From Candidatus Methanofastidiosum methylothiophilum (GTDB taxonomy: Archaea; Methanobacteriota_B; Thermococci; Methanofastidiosales; Methanofastidiosaceae), in NCBI GenBank assembly GCA_001587575.1, contig LNJC01000005.1, forward strand, positions 1-54,729: DNA of 54,729 bases. The letters are read 5' to 3'. Shown here piece after piece: positions 25,785 through 33,965 of this stretch. Under the pieces are notes generated by a model, which saw only the letters and a program-made list of their open reading frames with translations, did no database searches and was not told the DNA's origin. The translations under genes were made by a program, and so were the position numbers. Position 1 is the stretch's first letter, and each line of letters begins with the position of its first letter.

Positions 25785-26036
25785 ATGACAATAGTTTTAT
25801 CTGTATTAAATGAAGGAGAAGTATTTATAGTAAAGGAACTTGACCCGAAGACGATTACTTACTTAGAAAGAAATATTGAAGGATTAATGATTAAGACTGA
25901 TAACTCACAAGGCGTAGTTGGATTGAAGTATATCACGCTGCCCAAAGGATACAAAATTAAAATTGAAGATAAATTAATCAAAATTAGTTTTCCAGAAGGA
26001 AAAATAAAAAAAGGGCCAATAAATATAATTTATTAA
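25785..26036 (+). CDS. Conserved-looking small protein, unknown
   Basis: An 83-residue, mostly beta-predicted protein (MTIVLSVLNEGEVFIVKEL... ending KKGPINIIY). It has no cysteines and no membrane segment. A TATA-like AAGATATTTATATTTGG at about 25751-25767 sits roughly 25 bases before the ATG, consistent with a leaderless transcript. Its stop overlaps the convergent cofE gene by four bases. No family recognised. Confidence 0.55.
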   Translation: MTIVLSVLNEGEVFIVKELDPKTITYLERNIEGLMIKTDNSQGVVGLKYITLPKGYKIKIEDKLIKISFPEGKIKKGPINIIY

Positions 26037-26791
26037 CATCTAAATAAGTCCTTTTCTTTTTCTCTCAAAAGTTCTTTTGAAGAGCCCTCTCCTTTTTGAT
26101 ACTTAGAACCTCTGATAATAACTGCAGGGATACCTTCGTTAGCCTGCCCCATAAGAAGTGACGCTGCTGAAGCAGCTTCATCTGCAGTTGCTATTTTGGA
26201 GGATTTTAATTCATACCCATAAAGATCCTTTTCACCTGCTCTTTTCCACAATGGCTTCATACCTGAAACTCCTATTGCGACTCCAATTGCACCACTCCTA
26301 AATGGTCTTCCTTGAGTGTCTGATATTATAACCGCAACTTCTTTACCTGTTAATTTTTTAAGCTCTAATCTTATCTTTCTTGCTTCTTGATCTGGCTCTT
26401 TTGGCAAAAGTCCGACTATAGATTCATCACCACAAACATTTGAGACATCTATACCAGCACTTGCACATATATTTCCATCCTTTGTTTCGACTACAATAAC
26501 AGTGTCCCCTATCTTTAGAACTTCCTTGGATTCATCGAGAATTAGTTGAACAAGTCTAGGGTCCTTACCTGTTTTTTTAGAAATTTCTTTTGCAAGCTCA
26601 CCAGGATTAATTTTTTTGGTGTCTATAACTCTACCCTGAGATTTAGAAACAACAGTTTCACAGATAACTACGATATCATTATCTTCGAGATTTATTCTTT
26701 CAGAAATGATTTTGGCAAGGTCATCTTTTTCTTTTATCAGGGGTATGTCTAAAACTGGAATTATTCTTATTTCATCTGTCAGTTTATTCAC
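26033..26791 (-). CDS. cofE: Coenzyme F420:L-glutamate ligase
   Basis: A 252-residue CofE that adds glutamates to F420-0 with GTP. Signature segments are VVICETVVSKSQGRVI, NICASAGIDVSNV, VIISDTQGRPFRSGAIGVAIGVSG and IATADEAASAASLLMGQA. Length is typical of the single-domain archaeal enzyme, with no FMN-binding C-terminal domain. F420 is the hydride carrier of methanogens, which supports the organism assignment. Confidence 0.95.
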   Translation of the reverse strand: MNKLTDEIRIIPVLDIPLIKEKDDLAKIISERINLEDNDIVVICETVVSKSQGRVIDTKKINPGELAKEISKKTGKDPRLVQLILDESKEVLKIGDTVIVVETKDGNICASAGIDVSNVCGDESIVGLLPKEPDQEARKIRLELKKLTGKEVAVIISDTQGRPFRSGAIGVAIGVSGMKPLWKRAGEKDLYGYELKSSKIATADEAASAASLLMGQANEGIPAVIIRGSKYQKGEGSSKELLREKEKDLFRC

Positions 26792-26899
26792 TCTCTTGAT
26801 TTCATGGCGATTTCCAGATATTTAAACACTTTTTTATTTTTAAAATATTTGGCCAATTATTTATAAAAATAAATACAGCCCTTATTTTTTGCGATATCC

Positions 26900-27124
26900 C
26901 TATTTTTCTTCAATAATGAAAAGAGGATCTCCGTAATGTATTTCGTCCCACTCTTTTACCAATACTTTCTTAATTTTTCCATTAGCGTTCGCTGCAACTG
27001 GATTTTCCATTTTCATCACGTTGATAAATACTACAGTTTCTCCAAATTTTACATTCTGACCTTCTTTAACAACAATACTCTGAACAATTCCGGGTATAGG
27101 AGCTCTTAAAATCCTCTCAGGCAT
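26900..27124 (-). CDS. Stand-alone biotinyl/lipoyl attachment domain protein
   Basis: A 74-residue protein consisting of only a biotin carboxyl carrier domain, with the target lysine in NVMKMENPV and symmetric hammerhead repeats (LRAPIPGIVQSIVVKEGQNV and GKIKKVLVKEWDEIHYGD). It lies 76 bases downstream of the carboxyltransferase gene, which already ends in its own biotinyl domain, so there are two carriers in tandem. It could serve another carboxylase. Confidence 0.85.
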   Translation of the reverse strand: MPERILRAPIPGIVQSIVVKEGQNVKFGETVVFINVMKMENPVAANANGKIKKVLVKEWDEIHYGDPLFIIEEK

Positions 27125-27200
27125 ACCAGTAATTTATATTTTTAAATATAAATAAATTTTGATTAAAATAAATTTAGAAATATTGTAAAATAAAAATATT

Positions 27201-28856
27201 CTATGCGATAGTTGCTAGAACGTCTCCTGTCTTTACAACGTCCCCTTCTTTTACATAGACTTTCTGTAAGACTCCAGAGGCCGGAGAAACAATCTCATTT
27301 TCCATCTTCATAGCAGATATTATGAAAAGGACTGAATCTTTTTTGACAGGTTTCCCAATCTCTCCAATTATCTTTAGAACTGCACCGGGCAAAGGCGCTC
27401 GTAAGGCTACACCACCGTTTGTATGTGGCTGTTGACTTGTTTGCTGTTTTGTCACTTCCTTTGGGGCAGCTTTTTCAACTTCCTTATGTTCAACTTTTGG
27501 TGTTGGTACTTTGTTCTTTCTTGTCTCAAAGAAATTAAGCACTATTTCAGGGAACAGCGCGTAAGATATTACGTCTTCTTCTTTTTCGATTTTGTCCTTC
27601 ACTTCGTCTTTGAATTTTTGGTATGAAGGTTTCTTTAATTCAGGTGATTTTTCGTAAGATACTTTTTCATCTCCAATTATGATTTTCTGAATATCTTTGT
27701 TTATAGGCGCAGCCGGTTTTCCGTATAATCCTTTAACATAGTTCTTAACTTCGTTTGGGATTAACTTATATCTCTGGCCAGAAAGGACGTTCAAGGTAGC
27801 TTGGGCGCCAACAATCTGACTCAATGGAGTTACTAGTGGAGGGTATCCTAATTCTGCCCTAACTTTTGGAACTTCGAGAAGTATTTCGTCAAGCCTGTTT
27901 TCTGCATTCTGCTCCTTAAGCTGGGATACTAGATTTGACATCATACCCCCGGGTATCTGGAAATGAAGTATCTGAGTGTTAACTGTAAGTGAAGCTTCAC
28001 TAAGAAGACCCTTGTGCTTATCCCTTAATTTTTTCAAGTAATTTGCAATTTTGTAAATTCTTTCAATGTCTAGGTCTGACTTGTGTTCGGTGTTTTCAAG
28101 CATTGCATACATTGTTTCTACGCCGGGTTGGCTTGTTCCAAATGAAAAAGGTCCTATTGCAGTATCTATTATGTCAACACCTGCTTCAATTGCTTTGAAG
28201 TAGCTTGTTGGTGCCATTCCACTTGTGCAGTGCGAGTGCAAACAGACAGGTAGGTCAAAATTCTCTTTAAGTGATTTAACAAGATTATAGGCATCCATTG
28301 GATTAATTAATCCTGCCATATCTTTGATACAAATAGAGTCAATTTCAAGTCCAACCATCTCTTCAGCTACCTTGATATAGTATTCAATTGTATGGACTGG
28401 GCTTATAGTGTAGCTTAGCGCACCTTGTGCATGCCCTCCCACCTTTTTAATAGCCTCGATAGGAACTTCCATATTCCTTATGTCATTTAAAGCGTCAAAG
28501 ATTCTGAAAATATCAATCCCTCTTGTAAAAGAAGCCTCGACAAACTTGTGAACAATATCGTCAGGGTAATGTTTGTAACCAACAAGATTCTGGCCTCTCA
28601 AAAGCATCTGGAATGGTGTTTTAGGTGCTTCTTCCTTTAACTTCGTAATTCTCTCCCATGGATCCTCATTTAGATATCTTATGGCAGAGTCAAAAGTTGC
28701 CCCGCCCCACATCTCAAATGAATGGAAGCCTACCTTATCCATTTCCCCAACAATCTCTAGCATATCCTCAGTTCCAAGCCTTGTGGCTATAAGAGACTGA
28801 TGCGCATCCCTTAATGTTGTATCTGTTATTTTGACCTTTGGCATAACAATATCCAC
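27201..28856 (-). CDS. pycB: Pyruvate carboxylase subunit B / oxaloacetate decarboxylase alpha-type carboxyltransferase
   Basis: A 551-residue protein with an HMGL-like TIM barrel (ITDTTLRDAHQSLIATR, WGGATFDSAIRYL, LRGQNLVGYKHY, ICIKDMAGL, CLHSHCTSGMA), a conserved carboxylase domain (about 300-440), a Lys/Pro/Gln linker (about 450-480) and a C-terminal biotinyl domain with ISAMKMENEI. In methanogens the two-subunit pyruvate carboxylase makes oxaloacetate from pyruvate, with PycA supplying carboxybiotin. No PycA, nor any membrane decarboxylase subunit, is encoded nearby. The 5' leader may hold a structured RNA element (28895-28960). Confidence 0.9.
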   Translation of the reverse strand: MDIVMPKVKITDTTLRDAHQSLIATRLGTEDMLEIVGEMDKVGFHSFEMWGGATFDSAIRYLNEDPWERITKLKEEAPKTPFQMLLRGQNLVGYKHYPDDIVHKFVEASFTRGIDIFRIFDALNDIRNMEVPIEAIKKVGGHAQGALSYTISPVHTIEYYIKVAEEMVGLEIDSICIKDMAGLINPMDAYNLVKSLKENFDLPVCLHSHCTSGMAPTSYFKAIEAGVDIIDTAIGPFSFGTSQPGVETMYAMLENTEHKSDLDIERIYKIANYLKKLRDKHKGLLSEASLTVNTQILHFQIPGGMMSNLVSQLKEQNAENRLDEILLEVPKVRAELGYPPLVTPLSQIVGAQATLNVLSGQRYKLIPNEVKNYVKGLYGKPAAPINKDIQKIIIGDEKVSYEKSPELKKPSYQKFKDEVKDKIEKEEDVISYALFPEIVLNFFETRKNKVPTPKVEHKEVEKAAPKEVTKQQTSQQPHTNGGVALRAPLPGAVLKIIGEIGKPVKKDSVLFIISAMKMENEIVSPASGVLQKVYVKEGDVVKTGDVLATIA

Positions 28857-28894
28857 CTAAAACATAAGTAAAATCATAAATTTACTTCTAATTA

Positions 28895-28960
28895 GGAGCC
28901 TATGAATTGGATTAAAATCCCGTTGTGTTATTAAAAGTAGGGTTCATACTTATGGGCTCC
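28895..28960 (-). ncRNA. Structured leader candidate upstream of pycB
   Basis: A GC-richer island in very AT-rich surroundings with nested inverted repeats. GGAGCC (28895-28900) pairs with GGCTCC (28955-28960). TATGAA (28901-28906) pairs with TTCATA (28943-28948). An internal hairpin GGAT-TAAA-ATCC lies at 28909-28920. On the minus strand this sits about 40-105 bases before the pycB start, after a TATA-like TTTTTAAATG at about 28990-29000, so it would form the 5' end of the pycB mRNA. It could also be a free small RNA. No known riboswitch family is recognised. Confidence 0.4.
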
Positions 28961-29297
28961 ATAATATCTATATTAAATTGATTTGAAATCATTTAAAAAT
29001 ATTACTGTTAATTTTTTACTTAATTATTTATTTTTGTCCTATAGTAATCATATTAAAGATAAATTTTACTTAATTTTATTTGGAATTAACTTGGCACAAA
29101 TTAATTTCTTACCAAGAATAATATCGTCATTAAAGACAAATAAAAACATTCCAACTGTTTTATCTGGCCTATATTAATCATGTATCTATAATTAAATATA
29201 AATATTAGAGGATAATAAACTATTTTATTACAAATGTATACAAATGAATATTATATTTAATTATTAATGGAGACTAAATATATTTAGGAGGTACAAC
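28961..29297. other. AT-rich intergenic region, no gene seen
   Basis: Between the pycB leader and the gene at 29298 the sequence is extremely AT-rich. A short open frame on the plus strand at 28983-29177 has low-complexity composition (Asn/Phe/Leu/Ile) and looks like chance. Near the right end the Shine-Dalgarno GGAGG (29287-29291) belongs to the next gene. TATA-like runs are too common here to choose one. Confidence 0.5.
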
Positions 29298-29675
29298 ATG
29301 AGAAAAAGAATAGGGTATTTGGAAGGTACAGATTCAAAGATATTAAGCTCTTTCATTGCTAAAGGCTACAACACCATGACCTTGGGGAACGGTTTAGATG
29401 GACATGGGAAATTCCTTGCACATATTGATCCAAACGATAAAATATGTGCGGTCGTAGGATATCTTCACAAGTTTTTGCCTTTAACAGATCAAAAGATCTC
29501 CCCAAATGATTTGCTTTATGCGTGCAGGCTTCACAACATTCCCGTGTTTGTGATGGTTCCTAAAGAGGTCATGGCCGAAGGTAAGAGAGCTTTGGAAGAG
29601 GTTTCAGACTTTGTAAACTTTGTGGAGCCCGAATCCACACTTGAAGCAATTCTAGAATTTTTAGGCAATAAATAA
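29298..29675 (+). CDS. Small cytoplasmic protein, unknown (Rossmann-like pattern)
   Basis: A 125-residue alpha/beta protein with a strong Shine-Dalgarno site (AGGAGG, seven bases before ATG). Alternating strands and helices (RIGYLEGTDSKILSSFIAKG, KICAVVGYLHKF, NIPVFVMVPKEVMAEGKRAL) suggest a Rossmann-like or flavodoxin-like half-domain. One cysteine lies in the central strand (KICAVV) and another in YACRLHN. I do not recognise the family. It stands alone between the pycB leader and the NFACT gene. Confidence 0.65.
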   Translation: MRKRIGYLEGTDSKILSSFIAKGYNTMTLGNGLDGHGKFLAHIDPNDKICAVVGYLHKFLPLTDQKISPNDLLYACRLHNIPVFVMVPKEVMAEGKRALEEVSDFVNFVEPESTLEAILEFLGNK

Positions 29676-29712
29676 GCGTAGTTATTTAAATCTATTTTTT
29701 TTATTTTTTTTA

Positions 29713-31608
29713 ATGTTCTCGAACTTTGACTTGAAAGAGATTTCAAAAGAACTATCTTATCTTGAACGGATGAGAGTAGATAAAATCTACCAACTAGGTA
29801 ATGAGATAAGGATAAAGTTCTTTGGCAGAGGTAGGGAAGATCTTGTCATTAAACCCCCACTTGCAGTTTTTGTTACATCTTACCCAAAACCTGCTCCAAA
29901 AAATCCTACTTGGTTTGCAATGCTCTTAAGAAAGCATTTGAAAGCAATGTGGCTCTTTAAAATAGAGCAGTATGATTTTGATAGAATTTTAATGTTATCA
30001 TTTGGGTTTTATGAGGAGAACAATCCTATTGTAAAATTTGTTTTAATTGTTGAGATGTTTAGAGATGGCAACATAATACTGGCAAATGAAGAGAATATTA
30101 TAATTGGCATTTTATCAAGAGAATACATGAAGGATAGAACGCTCGCCCCAAAATCTGTTTATGCCTTCCCTGAAAAGAAGAGGGGATTTGATATTAGCGC
30201 CGATGAAATAATTGAACTTTCAAGAGAAAAAGAGATAGTAAGGGAACTTGCAACACAGCTTAATATTGGGGGACTTTATGCCGAAGAAGCTTGTCTTATT
30301 TCAGGAGTGGAAAAGTCTAGCAAGAACCTCTCTAAAGAAGAAGCAGTAAAGATCAAAGATGCACTAATTAAAATAGAAAATCTGACAAAGGACCCAATGA
30401 TAATAAAGAAAAATGGAGAGGTAGTCGATATAACTCCTTATGATTTGATCTCTTATAGTGGGCCGGAATATGAGAAAGAGAGATACGAAACTTTTTCCAA
30501 GGCACTTGATGAAGTATATGGGAAGGGGGAATCTGAAGAGATACTAAAGGAAGAATTATCCGCTCATCAAAAGAAAATACAGAAATTTGAAAGAATGCTA
30601 AAATCACAAAAAGATCTCTATGAATCATATATAACCGAAAGAGACCTTTACAAAAAAATGGGTGATTTAACTTACGAGAAGTATCTAATAATCGAGGAAT
30701 CGATAAAGGTCATTGAACAGGCAAAAAAGAACTATTCTCTTGAAGAAATAAAGAAAAAATTATCCGATAACAAATTAGTTGCAGATGTGGATTTCAGATC
30801 AGGGATAATAACATTTAACTTTGACATAAAACTCCCAATAGAAATTAAAAAAGATGTCAATGAGAATGCAAATCTATTTTATGAAAAGTCAAAAAAAATG
30901 AAGAGGAAAATAGATGGTGCAAAAATAGCTATGGACAACACTGAAGCCAAACTCTTAGAGCTAAAAGAAGAAGAGGGAGAATTAGAAGTTGAAAAACCCA
31001 AGGCGATAGAGAAGAAAACAAGAGAGTGGTATGAGAGATTTAGATGGTTTATATCAAGCGAGGGCCATATAGTCCTTGGAGGAAGAGACTCTTCTTCAAA
31101 CGAAGTTATTGTAAAAAAGTATATGGAAGATAGTGACATCTATTTCCATGCTGATGCATACGGTGCGCCTCATGTAGTGGTCAAGGACGGTACCAAAGCA
31201 ACTGAAGTAACATTAAACGAAGCTGCAATATTCGCAGTTTCATTTTCTTCTCTGTGGAAGGATGGCTATGGAGGAGGAGACGCATACTGGGTAAAACCGG
31301 ACCAAGTAACAAAAGAAGCGCCTTCAGGAGAGTACTTGAAAAAAGGTGCTTTTGCAATTAAAGGCAAAAGAAACTACCTTAAATCTGTGTCAATAAAATT
31401 AACTATAGGAATTACTTCAGATGGCAAAATAATGTGCGGGCCAGATATCCCTATAGAAAAGCATACAGTTAAAAACGTGAAAATAATGCCTGGGAAACAT
31501 AAGAAAGAGTCTTTTGCTAAGAGAATAGCAAAGATTTTAGAGACTGAAGATATAGATGGAATTGTTCAAGCGTTGCCACCAGGCGGGTGTGATGTAAGGG
31601 GTAGTTAA
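29713..31608 (+). CDS. rqcH: NFACT-family ribosome quality control protein (Rqc2/RqcH homolog)
   Basis: A 631-residue NFACT protein. The N-terminal NFACT-N domain is followed by a helix-hairpin-helix-like region (about 180-230), a long coiled coil (about 270-330 and 390-425) and the NFACT-R domain (WYERFRWFISSEGHIVLGGRD, then FHADAYGAPHVVVKDG near 480). Homologs bind stalled 50S-peptidyl-tRNA complexes and add C-terminal tails to the nascent chain. Length and order are typical of archaea. The start lies in a T-rich region without a clear Shine-Dalgarno. It is followed at two bases by a membrane-protein gene. Confidence 0.9.
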   Translation: MFSNFDLKEISKELSYLERMRVDKIYQLGNEIRIKFFGRGREDLVIKPPLAVFVTSYPKPAPKNPTWFAMLLRKHLKAMWLFKIEQYDFDRILMLSFGFYEENNPIVKFVLIVEMFRDGNIILANEENIIIGILSREYMKDRTLAPKSVYAFPEKKRGFDISADEIIELSREKEIVRELATQLNIGGLYAEEACLISGVEKSSKNLSKEEAVKIKDALIKIENLTKDPMIIKKNGEVVDITPYDLISYSGPEYEKERYETFSKALDEVYGKGESEEILKEELSAHQKKIQKFERMLKSQKDLYESYITERDLYKKMGDLTYEKYLIIEESIKVIEQAKKNYSLEEIKKKLSDNKLVADVDFRSGIITFNFDIKLPIEIKKDVNENANLFYEKSKKMKRKIDGAKIAMDNTEAKLLELKEEEGELEVEKPKAIEKKTREWYERFRWFISSEGHIVLGGRDSSSNEVIVKKYMEDSDIYFHADAYGAPHVVVKDGTKATEVTLNEAAIFAVSFSSLWKDGYGGGDAYWVKPDQVTKEAPSGEYLKKGAFAIKGKRNYLKSVSIKLTIGITSDGKIMCGPDIPIEKHTVKNVKIMPGKHKKESFAKRIAKILETEDIDGIVQALPPGGCDVRGS

Positions 31609-31610
31609 AA

Positions 31611-32081
31611 ATGGATCCATATCTGTATGTTTTTCTCATATCTATAGTCCCTTGGATTGAACTCAGAGGAAGCATACCTCTTGGCGTAATAATGGGGCTT
31701 AACATCACAAAAGTATTTTTTGTGAGCTTACTTGGCGGAATACTAGTAATTCCGGTCCTTTTTGTAGCTTTCGACCATATATTTCCAATAGCTAGAAAAA
31801 TAAAAATCATTGATCGTTTGTACCTTATCTGGGAGAATAGAGTACATAGAAAATATATGAAATACGCAAATTGGGAGCTAATTGGGCTCATGCTATTTGT
31901 AGCAGCGCCCATACCCGGCACAGGTGTTTATAGTGGTACTTTTATAGCCTTCCTTCTTGGACTTGAAAGAAAAAGATCTTTTTTGATAATATCATTAGGT
32001 GCAGCCATTGCAGGGATATTGGTAAGTCTAATAGCTCTTGGATTAAAATCCAACATGGTGTATCTAGGGGGTCTCTTTTGA
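31611..32081 (+). CDS. Small multidrug-export family membrane protein (COG2426 type)
   Basis: A 156-residue membrane protein with about four hydrophobic helices. It has the family patterns SIVPWIELRGSIPLGVIMGL at the N-terminus and FVAAPIPGTGVYSGTFIAFLLG in the middle. The family name (small multidrug export protein) is annotation history. A flippase or transporter role is not established. It lies between the NFACT gene and the phosphoesterase gene, overlapping the latter by four bases. Confidence 0.8.
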   Translation: MDPYLYVFLISIVPWIELRGSIPLGVIMGLNITKVFFVSLLGGILVIPVLFVAFDHIFPIARKIKIIDRLYLIWENRVHRKYMKYANWELIGLMLFVAAPIPGTGVYSGTFIAFLLGLERKRSFLIISLGAAIAGILVSLIALGLKSNMVYLGGLF

Positions 32082-32809
32082 GAATTGCTGTGATGTCTGA
32101 TGTTCATGGAAATATTGAAGCTCTACTTGAAGTCTTAAAAAATATTGAATCACAATCAGTTGACAAGATAATATGCACTGGTGACTTAGTTGGGTATGGG
32201 CCTTACCCAAATGAAGTAGTGGATCTATTCATAGATCAAAAAATTTCTTCAACTCTTGGAAATCATGATGTTGCAACTTTTGATATGGAGTTATTGAATG
32301 ACCTTGGGGGGATAGCTCATGAGAGCATCATGATAACTTTGGGCATATTAGGAAAAGAAGAACTAAATTATCTTAAAAAATTACCTAGATCAATTACTTG
32401 TGGGAATTTTCAGTTTGTTCATGCATCACCTCCAGATAATGTTCGTGGATACATAACAAGAAAAGGTGCAAATGAAATAATCTATCTATTCAGTCAATTC
32501 AATTCTAAAATATGTTTCATTGGTCACACGCACCTTCTTGCAAAATATTATGTAGAGAACAGTGAATTAAAATATGAATCGATTGGAGAAGGAAGAATCG
32601 AATTAGACAAAAATACTAAGTATATCATAAACGTTGGAAGCGTTGGCCAGCCAAGAGATGGCATCTATAAGGCTAAATATGTAATATTCGACGAGAATTC
32701 TTGGTCATTAGAAGTAAAATATGTAGACTATGATATAAAAAAAGTTCAAAATAAAATACTCGAACTTGGATTCCCGAAAAAGAACGCAGAATTTCTTGGA
32801 CCTATATAA
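32078..32809 (+). CDS. Metallophosphoesterase (YfcE/MJ0936-like)
   Basis: A 243-residue calcineurin-like phosphoesterase with the metal-site blocks SDVHGN near the N-terminus, GDLVGYGPYP, LGNHD, and GHTHLL. Another block, NVGSVGQPRDG, is characteristic of this subfamily. It probably hydrolyses phosphodiesters, but the substrate is unknown. The start codon is TTG (32078), overlapping the previous stop. Its 3' end overlaps the convergent pepQ by eight bases. Confidence 0.88.
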   Translation: MRIAVMSDVHGNIEALLEVLKNIESQSVDKIICTGDLVGYGPYPNEVVDLFIDQKISSTLGNHDVATFDMELLNDLGGIAHESIMITLGILGKEELNYLKKLPRSITCGNFQFVHASPPDNVRGYITRKGANEIIYLFSQFNSKICFIGHTHLLAKYYVENSELKYESIGEGRIELDKNTKYIINVGSVGQPRDGIYKAKYVIFDENSWSLEVKYVDYDIKKVQNKILELGFPKKNAEFLGPI

Positions 32810-33902
32810 CTAAGAGCTCTTTTGTAAAAGGTGTAAGTATTTTGGGCTTTCCATTTCTTACAACTACTGTATCCTCTATCCTTACCCCTCCGAAATCAGG
32901 GATGTATACTCCTGGCTCAATTGTGAAAACCATATTTTTCTCAATCACATAGTCACTTATCGGGCTAATCCCTAGAGTATCATGGGTCTCAAGTCCAATT
33001 CCGTGGCCTAGGGAGTGTATAAATTTTCCCTTAAATTCACTATTATCAATATAGCTCGAAACGGCATTGTGGACATCTTTAGCAATCGCCCCGGGCCTTA
33101 GTTTTTCTATGCCTAGAATTTGTGCTTCAAGAACGGTGTCATAGATTCTTTTCTGTTTCTGGTCTGCTTTTCTATAGAAAAATGTTCTAGTCATATCAGA
33201 GCAGTAACGATTATATTTTCCTGCAAAATCTAATAGAACAAAATCACCAGAGATTAAAGTTGAATCTGAACTCTCATAGTGTGGCAAAGAGGAATTTGCA
33301 CCAAAAGCAGCGATTGTATCATAGGAAAGTGCTTCAGCACCATTTTTCTTTAGTTGAAACTCTATCATAAAGGAGAGTTCTTTTTCTGTTAGGCCATCTT
33401 TTAACATACCTGGAACTTCACTGAACGTTTTGGACGTTATCTCGGATGCTATTTTTATATTTTGAATCTCCTCTCTGTCTTTTATAGCCCTTGTAAAATT
33501 AATCTCTTTTGTAATATCTATTAAGTTCCCCTTGTAATTTTCCTTTAACTTTTCAACTTCAAAATATGTTACGGATGAAAAAGAGAGTCCAAGATTTTGT
33601 CCATTTATATGATCCTTGAGTAACTTTATTCTTTCATCTCTGTTGCTAAACACGTATATCTCAAAGTCACCTTTGGATTTTTCAGCAGCTTCTCTCTCCA
33701 TAGTCGAAGTGAATAGTTTTGACCTGCCGTCTGGATAAAGAATCAAAAAAGATCCATCAAAAAGACCACCTTTAGCATTGCTGAAATAAAAGAAGTTTAT
33801 GTCAGGATATGTTGATCTTGAAATTAAGACACAATCAACATTTTTCTTTTCCTTAGCGATATATTCAAAAAGCCTTTCGATTCTATTCTTCATCATAATC
33901 AC
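32802..33902 (-). CDS. pepQ: Xaa-Pro dipeptidase/aminopeptidase (M24 family)
   Basis: A 366-residue M24B peptidase with an N-terminal creatinase-like domain and a pita-bread catalytic domain. Metal ligands appear in LLDFAGKYNRYCSDMTRTF (two Asp), HSLGHGIGLETHD (His), FTIEPGVYIP (Glu) and GVRIEDTVVV (Glu). It cleaves peptides next to proline in the cytoplasm. The start may be the second methionine, as the protein begins MIMMKNR with closely spaced ATGs. It is divergent from alaS. Confidence 0.92.
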   Translation of the reverse strand: MIMMKNRIERLFEYIAKEKKNVDCVLISRSTYPDINFFYFSNAKGGLFDGSFLILYPDGRSKLFTSTMEREAAEKSKGDFEIYVFSNRDERIKLLKDHINGQNLGLSFSSVTYFEVEKLKENYKGNLIDITKEINFTRAIKDREEIQNIKIASEITSKTFSEVPGMLKDGLTEKELSFMIEFQLKKNGAEALSYDTIAAFGANSSLPHYESSDSTLISGDFVLLDFAGKYNRYCSDMTRTFFYRKADQKQKRIYDTVLEAQILGIEKLRPGAIAKDVHNAVSSYIDNSEFKGKFIHSLGHGIGLETHDTLGISPISDYVIEKNMVFTIEPGVYIPDFGGVRIEDTVVVRNGKPKILTPFTKELLVI

Positions 33903-33965
33903 AAACAGTAAATTATATAACAGAATTATCAGATGTCTATAAAAGAGTGATGTCCTGGTGGGATT

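Noticed and set aside
28895..28960. tRNA-like reading of the structured element
   Set aside because: The terminal stem and one internal hairpin recall a tRNA, but the T-loop, anticodon stem and spacing do not fit on either strand.
28983..29177. Open frame on the plus strand in the AT-rich spacer
   Set aside because: Low-complexity Asn/Phe/Leu/Ile composition, no ribosome-binding site, and it overlaps the presumed pycB promoter. It looks like a chance frame.
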